Assembly (NCBI RefSeq): GCF_000372065.1 | Contig: NZ_AQVB01000015.1 | Location: 121-63,155 of the forward strand | Length of the DNA: 63,035 bases | Source: Oligella urethralis DSM 7531 | GTDB taxonomy: Bacteria; Pseudomonadota; Gammaproteobacteria; Burkholderiales; Burkholderiaceae_B | Direction: 5' to 3' | Part shown: positions 35,685 through 44,344 of the stretch, piece by piece | How the letters are laid out: each line of letters opens with the position of its first letter | Numbering within the stretch: position 1 is the first letter of the stretch | Program-made: the position numbers and the translations under genes | Notes under the pieces: generated by a model | What the model was told of the DNA's origin: nothing | The model's database searches: none | The model's input: only the letters and a program-made list of their open reading frames with translations

Positions 35685-37121
35685 CTACAACACCTCGTCT
35701 TTAAGGTGATACCAACGATAAAGAAAGCGTTGACCAAGTCGGCGGAATGGCGCAAAAGTTTCAGACTCCACTCTTTCAAATAGGTTAGGAAAAGGCAGTC
35801 GACTATTGAAAATTGGTAGATCCAATTCCGATCCATGACCAGCGATCCACTGAGCTAAGCGCTTACCAGCTTGCGCTGAATACATGACCCCGTTACCGCC
35901 ATATCCTAAGGCATAATAAATGCTCTGCTTAGGATCGGGCTGTGTAATGCGTGGCATCATGTCATGACTAACATCAACCCAACCCCACCATGAGTATTCC
36001 AATGGAATATCTCCTAGTTCGGGGAATTTACGTTTAATTGAAGCTCTAAGCAAGTCTTCATACTTTTGCTCAGGCGCTACACGACCTGTAATTGCGCTAC
36101 GGCTACCAATCTGCAATCGATTATCGGGCAATAATCGATAGTAATGACGAAGCACTCGTGTATCCGTCAAAACTTGATGCGTATAAAAGCGGCACGCCTC
36201 AATTTCATCAGCTGTTAAGGGGCGAGTCACTACGGAGTTGGATAAAATTGGCAATAACCGATTTTTAAACTCCTTATGTAAACTGTTGTTAGTATAGCCA
36301 CCTGTAGCCACCCCAACGGCTTTTGCTTTAACTACGCCACCAGGCGTATGCAAAAAGTGATAACCATCACGGGTTTCCCAGGATTGCACTGGACTGGAGG
36401 GGTGCACTTTTACACCTAAGGCTCGTGCCTTTTTGACATAGCCAAAAGCGAGTTTACCAGCATGAATACCAATCCCTTCTGGCTCGTGCATAGCACCGCA
36501 AGCCTCATGATCATTGACATACTCATTGCGCAATGTGGCGGCATCTATAATTTGTGCGTTATAGCCGAAAGTATTACGCAGCAACTCCGCCTCCTGCCTT
36601 AGGGCTGACATAATTCTTTCTCGGTGTGCGATATAGAAGTGACCGCCTGGCTGAGGATCGCAATCAATATCTTTGATTAACTCCTTAAAAGTTTCCATGC
36701 CATCAACGCATTCCTGATGCATTTTCTTGGCCGTTTCTAAACCCCAACGTTGAATCCACTGAGAACGCTTTAAACGTCCTGACGCACATTGCGCTTGACC
36801 GCCATTACGTGTACTACATCCCCAAGCAGTGCGATTAGCCTCTAAAACAGTTGCTTTGATACCATATTCTTGAGCTAGAAAGATGGCTGCTGTCAGCCCT
36901 GTAAAGCCAGCACCGATAATGGCTACATCTACTTCCATCGTTTGAGTCACCGGACCATCATCTGCCGGTGGCTCACCCGCCGTACCAATCCAATAGGTGG
37001 GCGCATAGTCTCGACCCAGTCCAGGCGTCTTGTCCATCAAAGGGTCATAGCTTGGATCATAGGGTACCCGCGCCTGGGTTGCACTCTCGGTAGTGGTCAC
37101 CTCATTTATCTGCATGACCAT
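35685..37121 (-). CDS. tauY: Taurine dehydrogenase large subunit, FAD oxidoreductase
   Basis: DadA-like flavoprotein of 478 residues. The N-terminal Rossmann motif VAIIGAGFTGLTAAIFLA binds FAD, followed by TRNGGQAQCASGR and a C-terminal WVDVSHDMMPRITQ and LGYGGNGVMYSAQAG. With TauX it forms the membrane-linked taurine dehydrogenase that converts taurine to sulfoacetaldehyde, ammonium and electrons for the respiratory chain. GGAGAG is 6 nt before ATG 37121. It starts 3 nt after tauX and lies upstream of the TRAP genes. Assignment rests on the tauX-tauY-xsc order known from Paracoccus and Rhodobacter. Confidence 0.85.
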   Translation of the reverse strand: MVMQINEVTTTESATQARVPYDPSYDPLMDKTPGLGRDYAPTYWIGTAGEPPADDGPVTQTMEVDVAIIGAGFTGLTAAIFLAQEYGIKATVLEANRTAWGCSTRNGGQAQCASGRLKRSQWIQRWGLETAKKMHQECVDGMETFKELIKDIDCDPQPGGHFYIAHRERIMSALRQEAELLRNTFGYNAQIIDAATLRNEYVNDHEACGAMHEPEGIGIHAGKLAFGYVKKARALGVKVHPSSPVQSWETRDGYHFLHTPGGVVKAKAVGVATGGYTNNSLHKEFKNRLLPILSNSVVTRPLTADEIEACRFYTHQVLTDTRVLRHYYRLLPDNRLQIGSRSAITGRVAPEQKYEDLLRASIKRKFPELGDIPLEYSWWGWVDVSHDMMPRITQPDPKQSIYYALGYGGNGVMYSAQAGKRLAQWIAGHGSELDLPIFNSRLPFPNLFERVESETFAPFRRLGQRFLYRWYHLKDEVL

Positions 37122-37124
37122 AAC

Positions 37125-37514
37125 TTACTCTCCGCTGATTGGTGGACGATTTTTACGGAACGCATTTTTGACCTTAATTTTATCGCCGTCAAACTCAAAC
37201 AAATCGACCATTTGAGCATCATGTTTGGCACCGTTTAAATCAGTTCCTTTAAATCGACTAGTAGACATCGCTTTATTTTCATCAAGTAGATAAAACTGAC
37301 CATCTAACCAAGCTGCATCCGGAAAATTTTTCCACGCTGATTCAAAAGCAGCGCGTACTTGTTCAGTCCCACGATGTTCAGTTCCCATCGCCGTGGGTCC
37401 GGCAATGGTGTAAAAAACACAATCCTCCGCCATCATGCTCATAATGGTATCGATATCATGATCATTCCAAGCTTGGGTGTAGGCTCTTAAAATATCTAAT
37501 TTATTCTTACTCAC
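37125..37514 (-). CDS. tauX: Taurine dehydrogenase small subunit, NTF2/SnoaL fold
   Basis: A 129-residue SnoaL/NTF2-like protein (AYTQAWNDHDIDTIMSMMAE, GTEHRGTEQVRAAFESAW). It starts with GTG 37514, supported by GGAGG 6 nt upstream. In characterised taurine-degrading alpha- and betaproteobacteria a protein of this fold and size, TauX, is the small subunit of taurine dehydrogenase with TauY, which follows here after 3 nt. On its own the fold would only suggest a ketosteroid-isomerase-like protein. Confidence 0.78.
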   Translation of the reverse strand: MSKNKLDILRAYTQAWNDHDIDTIMSMMAEDCVFYTIAGPTAMGTEHRGTEQVRAAFESAWKNFPDAAWLDGQFYLLDENKAMSTSRFKGTDLNGAKHDAQMVDLFEFDGDKIKVKNAFRKNRPPISGE

Positions 37515-37589
37515 TATATACCTCCTTTTGAGAACTTTTTAGGCGAGGTGGAAACACCACTAACTCGCCCAAAAATTCGCTCGATAAGC

Positions 37590-39404
37590 TTATACGTAAT
37601 CTTTGTACTTGTCTAATAGACGCACAGGCTTACGTAACGCATCACGACGGAACGGATCACCTAATTCGCGAGTACACATAATTTCGATAACGCAAGTCTT
37701 ACCCTCGTTCATTTGCATATCGATCGCTTTTTTCAGTGCTGGACCAACGTCTTCGAGACGATCAACGACGATGCCTTCAGCGCCCATTGAACGAGCGATT
37801 TCTGCAAAAGAAGAGTTATCAAGTTCACCCGCAACAAAGCGACGATTATAGAACTCAACTTGGTTTTTCTTCTCTGCGCCCCATTGACGGTTGTGGAACA
37901 CCACAGCAGTCACTGGAATATCATGACGCACCGCAGTCATAACTTCCATCATGCTCATCCCCCAAGCACCATCGCCAGCATAGGCAATAGCAGGACGATC
38001 AGGAGCGGCGGCCTTGGCACCGATAATTGTAGGTAAAGCGTAGCCGCAGTTACCAAAACTCATCGGCGCAAAGAAGCTGCGCGGCTTTTCAAAACGCAAG
38101 TAACTATGTGCAACCGAGTTAATGTTACCGATATCAGTCGACACCATCACATTTTCTGGCATTGCCTTTTCTAACTCACGTAACACTTGACGTGGGTGGA
38201 GATAATCACCACCGTTAAACGTTTTTTCCTTGGCGTTTTCAGCGATCATGTCCAAACTATACGGGTCAGTTTCATGAGTCCAATTATCCAACTCTTCTTC
38301 CCACGCTGCTTTTTCAGCTGCAATTTTCTTGGCACGCTCTTCTTTAGTCGCATCGCTCGCTAAGTTTTCATCAGCTAAACGTTTAACCAATTCTTGCGCT
38401 ACTGCTTTGGCATCACCGCAAATACCGACGGCAATCTTTTTAACTAAACCAAGCACCTTGTGATCCGCATCAATCTGAATGATTTTGGCATCGGCAGGCC
38501 AATAATCCATACCATACTGCGGTAAGGTACCGAATGGCCCTAAACGTGAACCTAAAGCAATCACGACATCAGCCTGAGAAATCAGCTTCATACCTGCCTT
38601 AGAACCTTGGTAGCCTAAAGGACCACACCACTGAGGATGACTGGCTGGGAATGAGTCATTGTGCTGATAGCTGTTAACAACGGGTGCACCCAAGCGCTCA
38701 GCTAAAGCAATACACTCCTCGACGGCATCACCCATCACCACACCGCCACCAGAAATAATGACTGGGAACTTCGCATTTTTCAAAAGCTCAATCGCCTCTT
38801 GAAGCGACTGCTCACCACCATAGCCACGATCAATCTCGCGCGGCAATGGAATCTCACACGTAATTTCACCATAGAAGTAGTCACGTGGAATATTTAACTG
38901 TGTAGGACCCATTTCGCTCTTAGCGCGATCAAAACAACGTGCTGTATACTCAGCCATACGACTTGGGTTAGTGACATGACCCTGATACTTGGTAAATTCT
39001 TGGAACATCGGCAATTGATTACACTCTTGGAAACCGCCTAAGCCCATGGTGTTGGTACCAGCTTCGGGGGTAATCATCACGACAGGACTATGAGCCCAGT
39101 AGGCTGCAGCAATACCAGTCACACAGTTACTGATACCAGGGCCGTTTTGACCAATCACAACACCGTGACGACCCGATACTCTAGAATATCCATCCGCCAT
39201 ATGCGCTGCGCCCTGCTCATGAACTACAGGAATCAATCGGATGCCTGCTGGTGCAAAAATATCCATTGCGTCCATAAACGCTGAACCCATAATACCGAAG
39301 ATATCTCTAACACCGTTAGCAACCAAAGTCTCAACGAATGCCTCCGAAGGAGTCATCTTTGTCATACCGGTAACAGGCTTGCGATTATCAATTTCTTGAC
39401 TCAT
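37590..39404 (-). CDS. xsc: Sulfoacetaldehyde acetyltransferase
   Basis: Thiamine diphosphate enzyme that converts sulfoacetaldehyde and phosphate to acetyl phosphate and sulfite, the desulfonation step of taurine breakdown. The 604 residues show the ThDP site (GDGAWGMSMMEVMTAVRHDI, with downstream N of VVFHNRQWGAEKKNQ) and strong similarity by eye to Xsc proteins, including MTPSEAFVETLVANGVRDIF at the start and CTRELGDPFRRDALRKPVRL at the end. AGGAG precedes ATG 39404; an upstream start would add an unconserved 17-residue extension. First gene of the minus-strand operon xsc-tauX-tauY-TRAP-Cache. Confidence 0.95.
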   Translation of the reverse strand: MSQEIDNRKPVTGMTKMTPSEAFVETLVANGVRDIFGIMGSAFMDAMDIFAPAGIRLIPVVHEQGAAHMADGYSRVSGRHGVVIGQNGPGISNCVTGIAAAYWAHSPVVMITPEAGTNTMGLGGFQECNQLPMFQEFTKYQGHVTNPSRMAEYTARCFDRAKSEMGPTQLNIPRDYFYGEITCEIPLPREIDRGYGGEQSLQEAIELLKNAKFPVIISGGGVVMGDAVEECIALAERLGAPVVNSYQHNDSFPASHPQWCGPLGYQGSKAGMKLISQADVVIALGSRLGPFGTLPQYGMDYWPADAKIIQIDADHKVLGLVKKIAVGICGDAKAVAQELVKRLADENLASDATKEERAKKIAAEKAAWEEELDNWTHETDPYSLDMIAENAKEKTFNGGDYLHPRQVLRELEKAMPENVMVSTDIGNINSVAHSYLRFEKPRSFFAPMSFGNCGYALPTIIGAKAAAPDRPAIAYAGDGAWGMSMMEVMTAVRHDIPVTAVVFHNRQWGAEKKNQVEFYNRRFVAGELDNSSFAEIARSMGAEGIVVDRLEDVGPALKKAIDMQMNEGKTCVIEIMCTRELGDPFRRDALRKPVRLLDKYKDYV

Positions 39405-39552
39405 TTTTTCGTCTCCTAAAAAACCTGTCGCTTTAAGCGGACAGACTAAAAACACATAAGTTTAATGTGCTTGAAACACCAAGCGATTTAAAAGTGATAT
39501 TTATACAACTCAGAATCAAAACTAACACATAAAATCAAAAAAAGGAACAAAA

Positions 39553-39600
39553 TATTCCATTTTTTATTGAAAAACGGGAAAACCCTAGGATTTATTCCAT
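39553..39600. promoter_or_regulatory. Repeated TATTCCAT sites in the xsc/cobS-like divergent promoter region
   Basis: TATTCCAT occurs at 39553-39560 and again at 39593-39600, exactly 40 bp (about four helical turns) apart; the first is part of an imperfect inverted repeat GGAACAAAATATTCC (39544-39558). IclR regulators bind TGGAA/TTCCA-type sites, and an IclR gene lies in this cluster, so these are candidate operators controlling both divergent operons. Confidence 0.4.
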
Positions 39601-39664
39601 GAAAATCGTTCATAATGAATATAAACGAGACAAACTAATGCAAATATTTGATTTGGGGTAAGAC

Positions 39665-40627
39665 ATGAATGATTTTCTTGAAAAACCAGAACTGGATGTA
39701 TCAATAACTGATTTGTTTGGTATAGATAACGCTTTGAAAGTTAAGGCGTTTAGCGCAAGAAATGAGTATGTGCCTGCGATTGATGAGGCCTATCGTTTTA
39801 ATCCGGAGGTCACTTTGGCGATACTGGCCGGTTTCAACAACAACCGTCGCGTTATGGTTCAAGGCAGACACGGCACCGGTAAATCAACGCATATTGAACA
39901 AGTCGCAGCGCGCTTAAATTGGCCATGTATCAGAGTAAATTTGGACGGACACATCAGTCGCTTGGACCTAGTGGGCAAGGACACGATTCGTATTCAAGAT
40001 GGTCTACAAATTACAGCTTTTCAGGAAGGCGTAATTCCTTGGGCGTTACAGCGACCCGTCGCCTTAATTCTGGATGAGTATGATGCTGGGCGCCCCGATG
40101 TGATGTTTGTTATTCAGCAAATCTTAGAACATGATGGACAATTTACTTTACTTGATCAAAATCGTGTCTTAACACCACATCCCTATTTTCGTATATTTGC
40201 TACTGCTAATACAGTAGGCTTAGGTGATAGCACTGGTTTATATCATGGCACGCATAGCCTTAACCATGCACAACTTGACCGCTGGAATATTGTGACGACC
40301 CTAAACTACTTAAGCCCTGAAGAAGAGGTCGCCATTGTGGCAGCTCGCGTACCCATCAAGAATCATGCACAGGGCTTAGCAGATATTAATGCGATGGTTG
40401 CTTTAGCCAACCTCACGCGCAATGCCTTTGCCGTCGGCGACCTATCCACCCTTATGTCGCCTCGTACCGTCATCACTTGGGCTGAAAACTGTACGATTTT
40501 TAAAAATAAGCAGCATGCTTTTATGGTGTCATTTTTAAATAAATGTGATGAATCTGAACACGCCTTGGTAGCAGAACTTTATCAGCGTTGTTTTAATGAG
40601 GAGTTACAGCTAAAACCTCGGTTATAA
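39665..40627 (+). CDS. CobS-like MoxR-type AAA+ ATPase in the taurine cluster
   Basis: A 320-residue ATPase very close to CobS: Walker A GRHGTGKST (67-75), DEYDAGRPDVMFVIQQILE with Walker B Asp137-Glu138, sensor region RIFATANTVGLGDSTGLYHG and LSPRTVITWAE-like LMSPRTVITWAENC. In aerobic cobalamin synthesis CobS and CobT drive cobalt insertion by CobN, but no cobN or other cobalamin gene is present. It is divergent from xsc and 16 nt before a CobT-like gene. MoxR/VWA pairs elsewhere (CbbQO, NorQD, CoxDE) activate or load cofactors into specific enzymes, so a role in maturing or reactivating a taurine-pathway enzyme is likely but unproven. Confidence 0.85.
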   Translation: MNDFLEKPELDVSITDLFGIDNALKVKAFSARNEYVPAIDEAYRFNPEVTLAILAGFNNNRRVMVQGRHGTGKSTHIEQVAARLNWPCIRVNLDGHISRLDLVGKDTIRIQDGLQITAFQEGVIPWALQRPVALILDEYDAGRPDVMFVIQQILEHDGQFTLLDQNRVLTPHPYFRIFATANTVGLGDSTGLYHGTHSLNHAQLDRWNIVTTLNYLSPEEEVAIVAARVPIKNHAQGLADINAMVALANLTRNAFAVGDLSTLMSPRTVITWAENCTIFKNKQHAFMVSFLNKCDESEHALVAELYQRCFNEELQLKPRL

Positions 40628-40643
40628 ATAGTGAGTTATTGTC

Positions 40644-42362
40644 ATGAACACCACCGACCAGTTAAGACAACAACGACGACTGCGTGAATTGAATGCCTCC
40701 ACAACGAGAGCGTTAACAGCCGATCCCAAGGTGCATATACGACAACAGCAGTTTTATCAGGGCAATCACGTGCTAAATTACGGTCCGCATTTACGCTTGC
40801 AGGAAGTAGAAGAAGCGGACTCCTTGCGTGGTGTGGCTGACAGCTTGTCACTGCGCTTGAACTATAGCGATAAACAACTGCATCAAAAGCACCGCCCCGA
40901 ATTACCCATTGCTCGCCTTATCTTTGATTGGCTAGAAACATTACGTTGCGAATCACTGGTGCCAGATAATTTACCTGGTGTAAAACACAATCTTCAGCAA
41001 CGCTTTTATCATTGGTCGGCGGGCTTTCATCATGCCGCCCAAAGTCAAACCGAGATCGGCATTCTACTCTACACCACTGCTCAAATGTGCTGGAGTCGCT
41101 TACTAGCTTTACCAGTGTATCCTGAAACAGAAGATTTTATTGAGTCAACGAGAGCAGCGTTAAGCGCCTCTTTAGGCGCAGATTTAGCTGGTTTAAGACG
41201 CTTTAAAAGCAGTCAAGCTGACTACATCCCCTATGCGCTATCCATTGCCGATTTTATTGCCGCATCCGTAGCACATGCACATCAAAACCATGGAAAACAA
41301 ACAATAGATGATAAGGAGGATACCGAAGAGGAGCATTTTGCGTTACTCCTGGACATGGACGATTTTGATGAGTCCGAGCAGGAACCGACACATGAGAGTA
41401 ATACCTCTCGCATTTTGAGCGATGGCGTGAGTCATGATTACCAAGTTTTTATGCGTGATTTTGACACCACTACCTATGTAGCGGAAGGTATACGTCCAGA
41501 GCTACTGGAGCAATATCGAGAACTTATTAATCAACGTCGACAGCACCAACAAATCTCTTTTCACCTGCTGATTCAACGTCTACGTAAAGTATTATTAACA
41601 CCTACCGCCACACAATGGGAATGGGATCGTGAAGAAGGCTTGATTGACGGACGACGAATAAGTCAACTCATCAGTTCACCAACAGAGCGACGCTTATTTA
41701 AAGAAATGCTACCGCAATGGAGAAATGAATGTAGCGTCAGTTTCTTGATCGACTGCTCTGGCTCCATGAAGCATCACGCAGAAACACTTACTCTTATGAT
41801 AGATATCTTGATTGAAGCCTTGGAAAAAACTGGTACCAAAACCGAGGTTTTAGGCTTTTCTACGAATGCTTGGAATGGCGGTCGTCCCTATCGCCGTTGG
41901 CAAGCAACCGGTCGCAAAGCCAACCCAGGCCGCTTAAATGAAATAGACTTCCGAATCTTCAAAGACGCTACCACGAATTGGCAACAAGCCAATCGCAGTA
42001 TCATGGCACTACTAAAACAAGACTTGTATCGTGAAGGTGTGGACGGTGAGGCTGTGATATGGGCTGTACAACGTCTATTAGAGCAAGACAGTAAACGCAA
42101 GGTGTTATATGTTATTTCTGACGGAGAACCAATGGATAGCGCCACTGCACTAGCCAATCATGACAAATACCTTGTCCATCACTTACAACATGTTTTGGCT
42201 CAACAACAACACTTGGGTATTGAGATTTGGGGTATTGGTATCGGCTTAGACCTGGGGCATTTGTATCGGAACTGTCTAATTGCTGATCTAGAGAAAGGCT
42301 TGGACAATCACTTTATAGATGACTTTGTACAAAGCCTTAACCCATTTAGGCGCGCTTATTAA
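40644..42362 (+). CDS. CobT-like von Willebrand factor A protein in the taurine cluster
   Basis: A 572-residue CobT homologue: helical N-terminal half, an acidic linker (about 222-252, rich in D/E) and a C-terminal VWA domain with an intact MIDAS motif DCSGSM (Asp370, Ser372, Ser374). The stretch RKANPGRLNEIDFRIFKDA and LYVISDGEPMDSATAL closely follow CobT. It is paired with the preceding AAA+ gene as CobT is with CobS. It ends 4 nt into the convergent IclR gene. Partner enzyme unknown; neighbouring TauXY and Xsc are the candidates. Confidence 0.85.
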   Translation: MNTTDQLRQQRRLRELNASTTRALTADPKVHIRQQQFYQGNHVLNYGPHLRLQEVEEADSLRGVADSLSLRLNYSDKQLHQKHRPELPIARLIFDWLETLRCESLVPDNLPGVKHNLQQRFYHWSAGFHHAAQSQTEIGILLYTTAQMCWSRLLALPVYPETEDFIESTRAALSASLGADLAGLRRFKSSQADYIPYALSIADFIAASVAHAHQNHGKQTIDDKEDTEEEHFALLLDMDDFDESEQEPTHESNTSRILSDGVSHDYQVFMRDFDTTTYVAEGIRPELLEQYRELINQRRQHQQISFHLLIQRLRKVLLTPTATQWEWDREEGLIDGRRISQLISSPTERRLFKEMLPQWRNECSVSFLIDCSGSMKHHAETLTLMIDILIEALEKTGTKTEVLGFSTNAWNGGRPYRRWQATGRKANPGRLNEIDFRIFKDATTNWQQANRSIMALLKQDLYREGVDGEAVIWAVQRLLEQDSKRKVLYVISDGEPMDSATALANHDKYLVHHLQHVLAQQQHLGIEIWGIGIGLDLGHLYRNCLIADLEKGLDNHFIDDFVQSLNPFRRAY

Positions 42363-43174
42363 GCAAGCCCGCGCTCAAAATCATCCTCGACCATCATCAA
42401 AGACTTTGCGGCACGTTGCAAGGCAGGCAATGCTGCCAAAGCCTTATCAGGTGTCATACGCATGATCGGTGCCTGCGTTGCCACTGCCAAATTTGAACGG
42501 CTACCATCACGGCGTGGCACTAAAACCGCTACACAAAACAATCCAGGTAAAAATTCCTCGTTGTCAAAAGCGTAACCCTGTTCTTTAACGCGGGACAATT
42601 CGCTATTTAATGCATCGAGCTCCGTAATCGTATTCTTTGTATAAGCCTTAAAATTAGCATTACCCAGCATGCGCTTACGTTGCGAAGGAGAGAATTGAGA
42701 TAACAAAACCTTACCGCTCGCTGAACAATGTACTGGCACTCTAGATCCGGGCCTTAAATAAAACCGTAAGGGCTCATCACTTTCAATGCGATCAACATAT
42801 AAGACCTCATTCCCAGACAGTGTCGTCAGATTGCAATTTTCACCCAATTCCTCCCCCAATGCACGCAAAATCATATGGCGTGCGCCATAGCGAGTGTCAT
42901 TGATCAGCAGATCCTCTGCCATGCGCCGGAGGCGCGAACCAATACAATAATGACGCCCATCAACTTCTCGCGCCAACATACCTGAAGCTTCTAACTGTTG
43001 CAGCATACGATGCAGGGTGGGCTTAGGCAAATCGGTACTGTCAACCAAGCTTTGCAAGGAAAACTTCTGCTCCTGACTAGCAATCAACTCTAGAAGGCTC
43101 AACAAGCGCAAGGTCGGCGTATCGCCCGCAATACTGATTTGCTCTACAAATTTTCTATCTGATAAATTGTCCAT
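42359..43174 (-). CDS. IclR-family regulator of the taurine cluster
   Basis: IclR-type protein of about 271 residues: winged helix (SLQSLVDSTDLPKPTLHRML) and effector domain with VPVHCSASGKVLLS and FDNEEFLPGLFCVAV. ATG 43174 is used, with AAGGAGG 12 nt upstream; the TTG at 43198 lies before that site. It is encoded between the cobT-like gene (convergent, 4-nt overlap) and pta (divergent), so it probably controls the taurine genes. This differs from the MocR-type TauR regulators of Rhodobacter and Paracoccus clusters. Confidence 0.83.
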   Translation of the reverse strand: MDNLSDRKFVEQISIAGDTPTLRLLSLLELIASQEQKFSLQSLVDSTDLPKPTLHRMLQQLEASGMLAREVDGRHYCIGSRLRRMAEDLLINDTRYGARHMILRALGEELGENCNLTTLSGNEVLYVDRIESDEPLRFYLRPGSRVPVHCSASGKVLLSQFSPSQRKRMLGNANFKAYTKNTITELDALNSELSRVKEQGYAFDNEEFLPGLFCVAVLVPRRDGSRSNLAVATQAPIMRMTPDKALAALPALQRAAKSLMMVEDDFERGLA

Positions 43175-43231
43175 AAAAACAAATATCCTCCTTAACAATC
43201 CCTTGTTATTAGATTATTTTAATATAAAAAC

Positions 43232-43260
43232 TTGACTTAAATATTAATAAACGGTAGATT
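43232..43260 (+). promoter_or_regulatory. Probable sigma-70 promoter of pta-tauE
   Basis: TTGACT (43232-43237), 17-nt spacer, TAGATT (43255-43260), 61 nt upstream of pta in the AT-rich region divergent from the IclR gene. Confidence 0.55.
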
Positions 43261-43320
43261 TTACATATAATCATAAAATTCGATATAAATAGTATCATTA
43301 AATGAGATTAGGGATTATTC

Positions 43321-44325
43321 GTGTCAATATTACAACAAATCATCAACAGAGCCAAACAAGCTCCTGCGACCATTACGCTATGTGAGGCTGAAGATATTCG
43401 CATTTTAAATGCAGCCTTAAAAGCTCAAAATGAAGGTATAGCAAAGATCATCTTAGTGGGAGATGAGAATAAAATCCAAAATAAGGCAAAAGAATATGAG
43501 CTGGATATTTCTCTTCTCGAAATCGAAGATACTAAAAGCTCAAAAAATCGTCCACAACTTGTGACCGCCCTAGTAAAACAACGTGCCCACAAGGGTATGA
43601 CAGCGGCACAAGCTGAACACGCGCTTGACGATCCCTTATGTTTTGCCAATATGATGGTACACAGTGACTTAGCTCAAGGCTCAGTGGCAGGCGCTGTGTA
43701 TAGCACCGCAGATGTCGTCAGAAACGCTTTGCAATTGATAGGAAAAAGACCTGATACAGCGATTGTGTCGAGCTTTTTCTTGATGCTTTTAAAACAGTCG
43801 CCGGACGCACAAGAAAGACCTGTTATCTTTAGTGATTGCGGTCTAATCATTGATCCCGATGCCGAAGAGTTAGCTGCGATTACTATTGCTGCCTCAAAAA
43901 GCGCAAAGGATCTTTTGAATGTTGATCCCCGTATTGCAATGTTGAGCTTTTCTACTGCCGGAAGTGCTAAACATCCTGCTGTCGATAAAGTTACACAAGC
44001 AGCCACCTTGATTAAAGACAAGCTCCCCAACATCGCCATTGACGGTGAGGTACAATTTGATGCGGCTTTTGTACCTGACATTGCGGCTAAAAAAATCAAA
44101 CATTCCAGTGTTAACGGTCAGGCAAACGTGTTTATTTTTCCAAACCTAGATGCCGGTAATATCAGCTACAAAATTGCTGAACGTATTGGCGGTGCGACGG
44201 CGATCGGTCCCTTACTTCAAGGCTTACAAAAGCCAGCCAACGATCTATCTCGCGGCTGTCATGTGAATGATATCTTTTATGTTATAGCGATAACTTCACT
44301 ACAAGCGCAAAGCGTTAATAACTAA
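43321..44325 (+). CDS. pta: Phosphate acetyltransferase
   Basis: Converts acetyl phosphate from Xsc to acetyl-CoA. The 334 residues are the short Pta form without the N-terminal DRTGG domain: SFFLMLLKQ, IFSDCGLIIDPDAEELAAI, MLSFSTAGSAKHPAVDKV and GPLLQGLQKPANDLSRGC are all family motifs. It starts with GTG 43321 after a weak TTAGGGA site. It is a regular partner of xsc in taurine degraders and precedes the exporter tauE by 19 nt. Confidence 0.93.
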   Translation: MSILQQIINRAKQAPATITLCEAEDIRILNAALKAQNEGIAKIILVGDENKIQNKAKEYELDISLLEIEDTKSSKNRPQLVTALVKQRAHKGMTAAQAEHALDDPLCFANMMVHSDLAQGSVAGAVYSTADVVRNALQLIGKRPDTAIVSSFFLMLLKQSPDAQERPVIFSDCGLIIDPDAEELAAITIAASKSAKDLLNVDPRIAMLSFSTAGSAKHPAVDKVTQAATLIKDKLPNIAIDGEVQFDAAFVPDIAAKKIKHSSVNGQANVFIFPNLDAGNISYKIAERIGGATAIGPLLQGLQKPANDLSRGCHVNDIFYVIAITSLQAQSVNN

Positions 44326-44344
44326 ATCCTAAATCAATCGTTTA

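Noticed and set aside
39665-42362. Assignment of the AAA+/VWA pair as cobaltochelatase subunits for cobalamin synthesis
   Set aside because: No cobN and no other cobalamin gene is in the window and the neighbours are taurine genes, so the cob gene symbols were not used.
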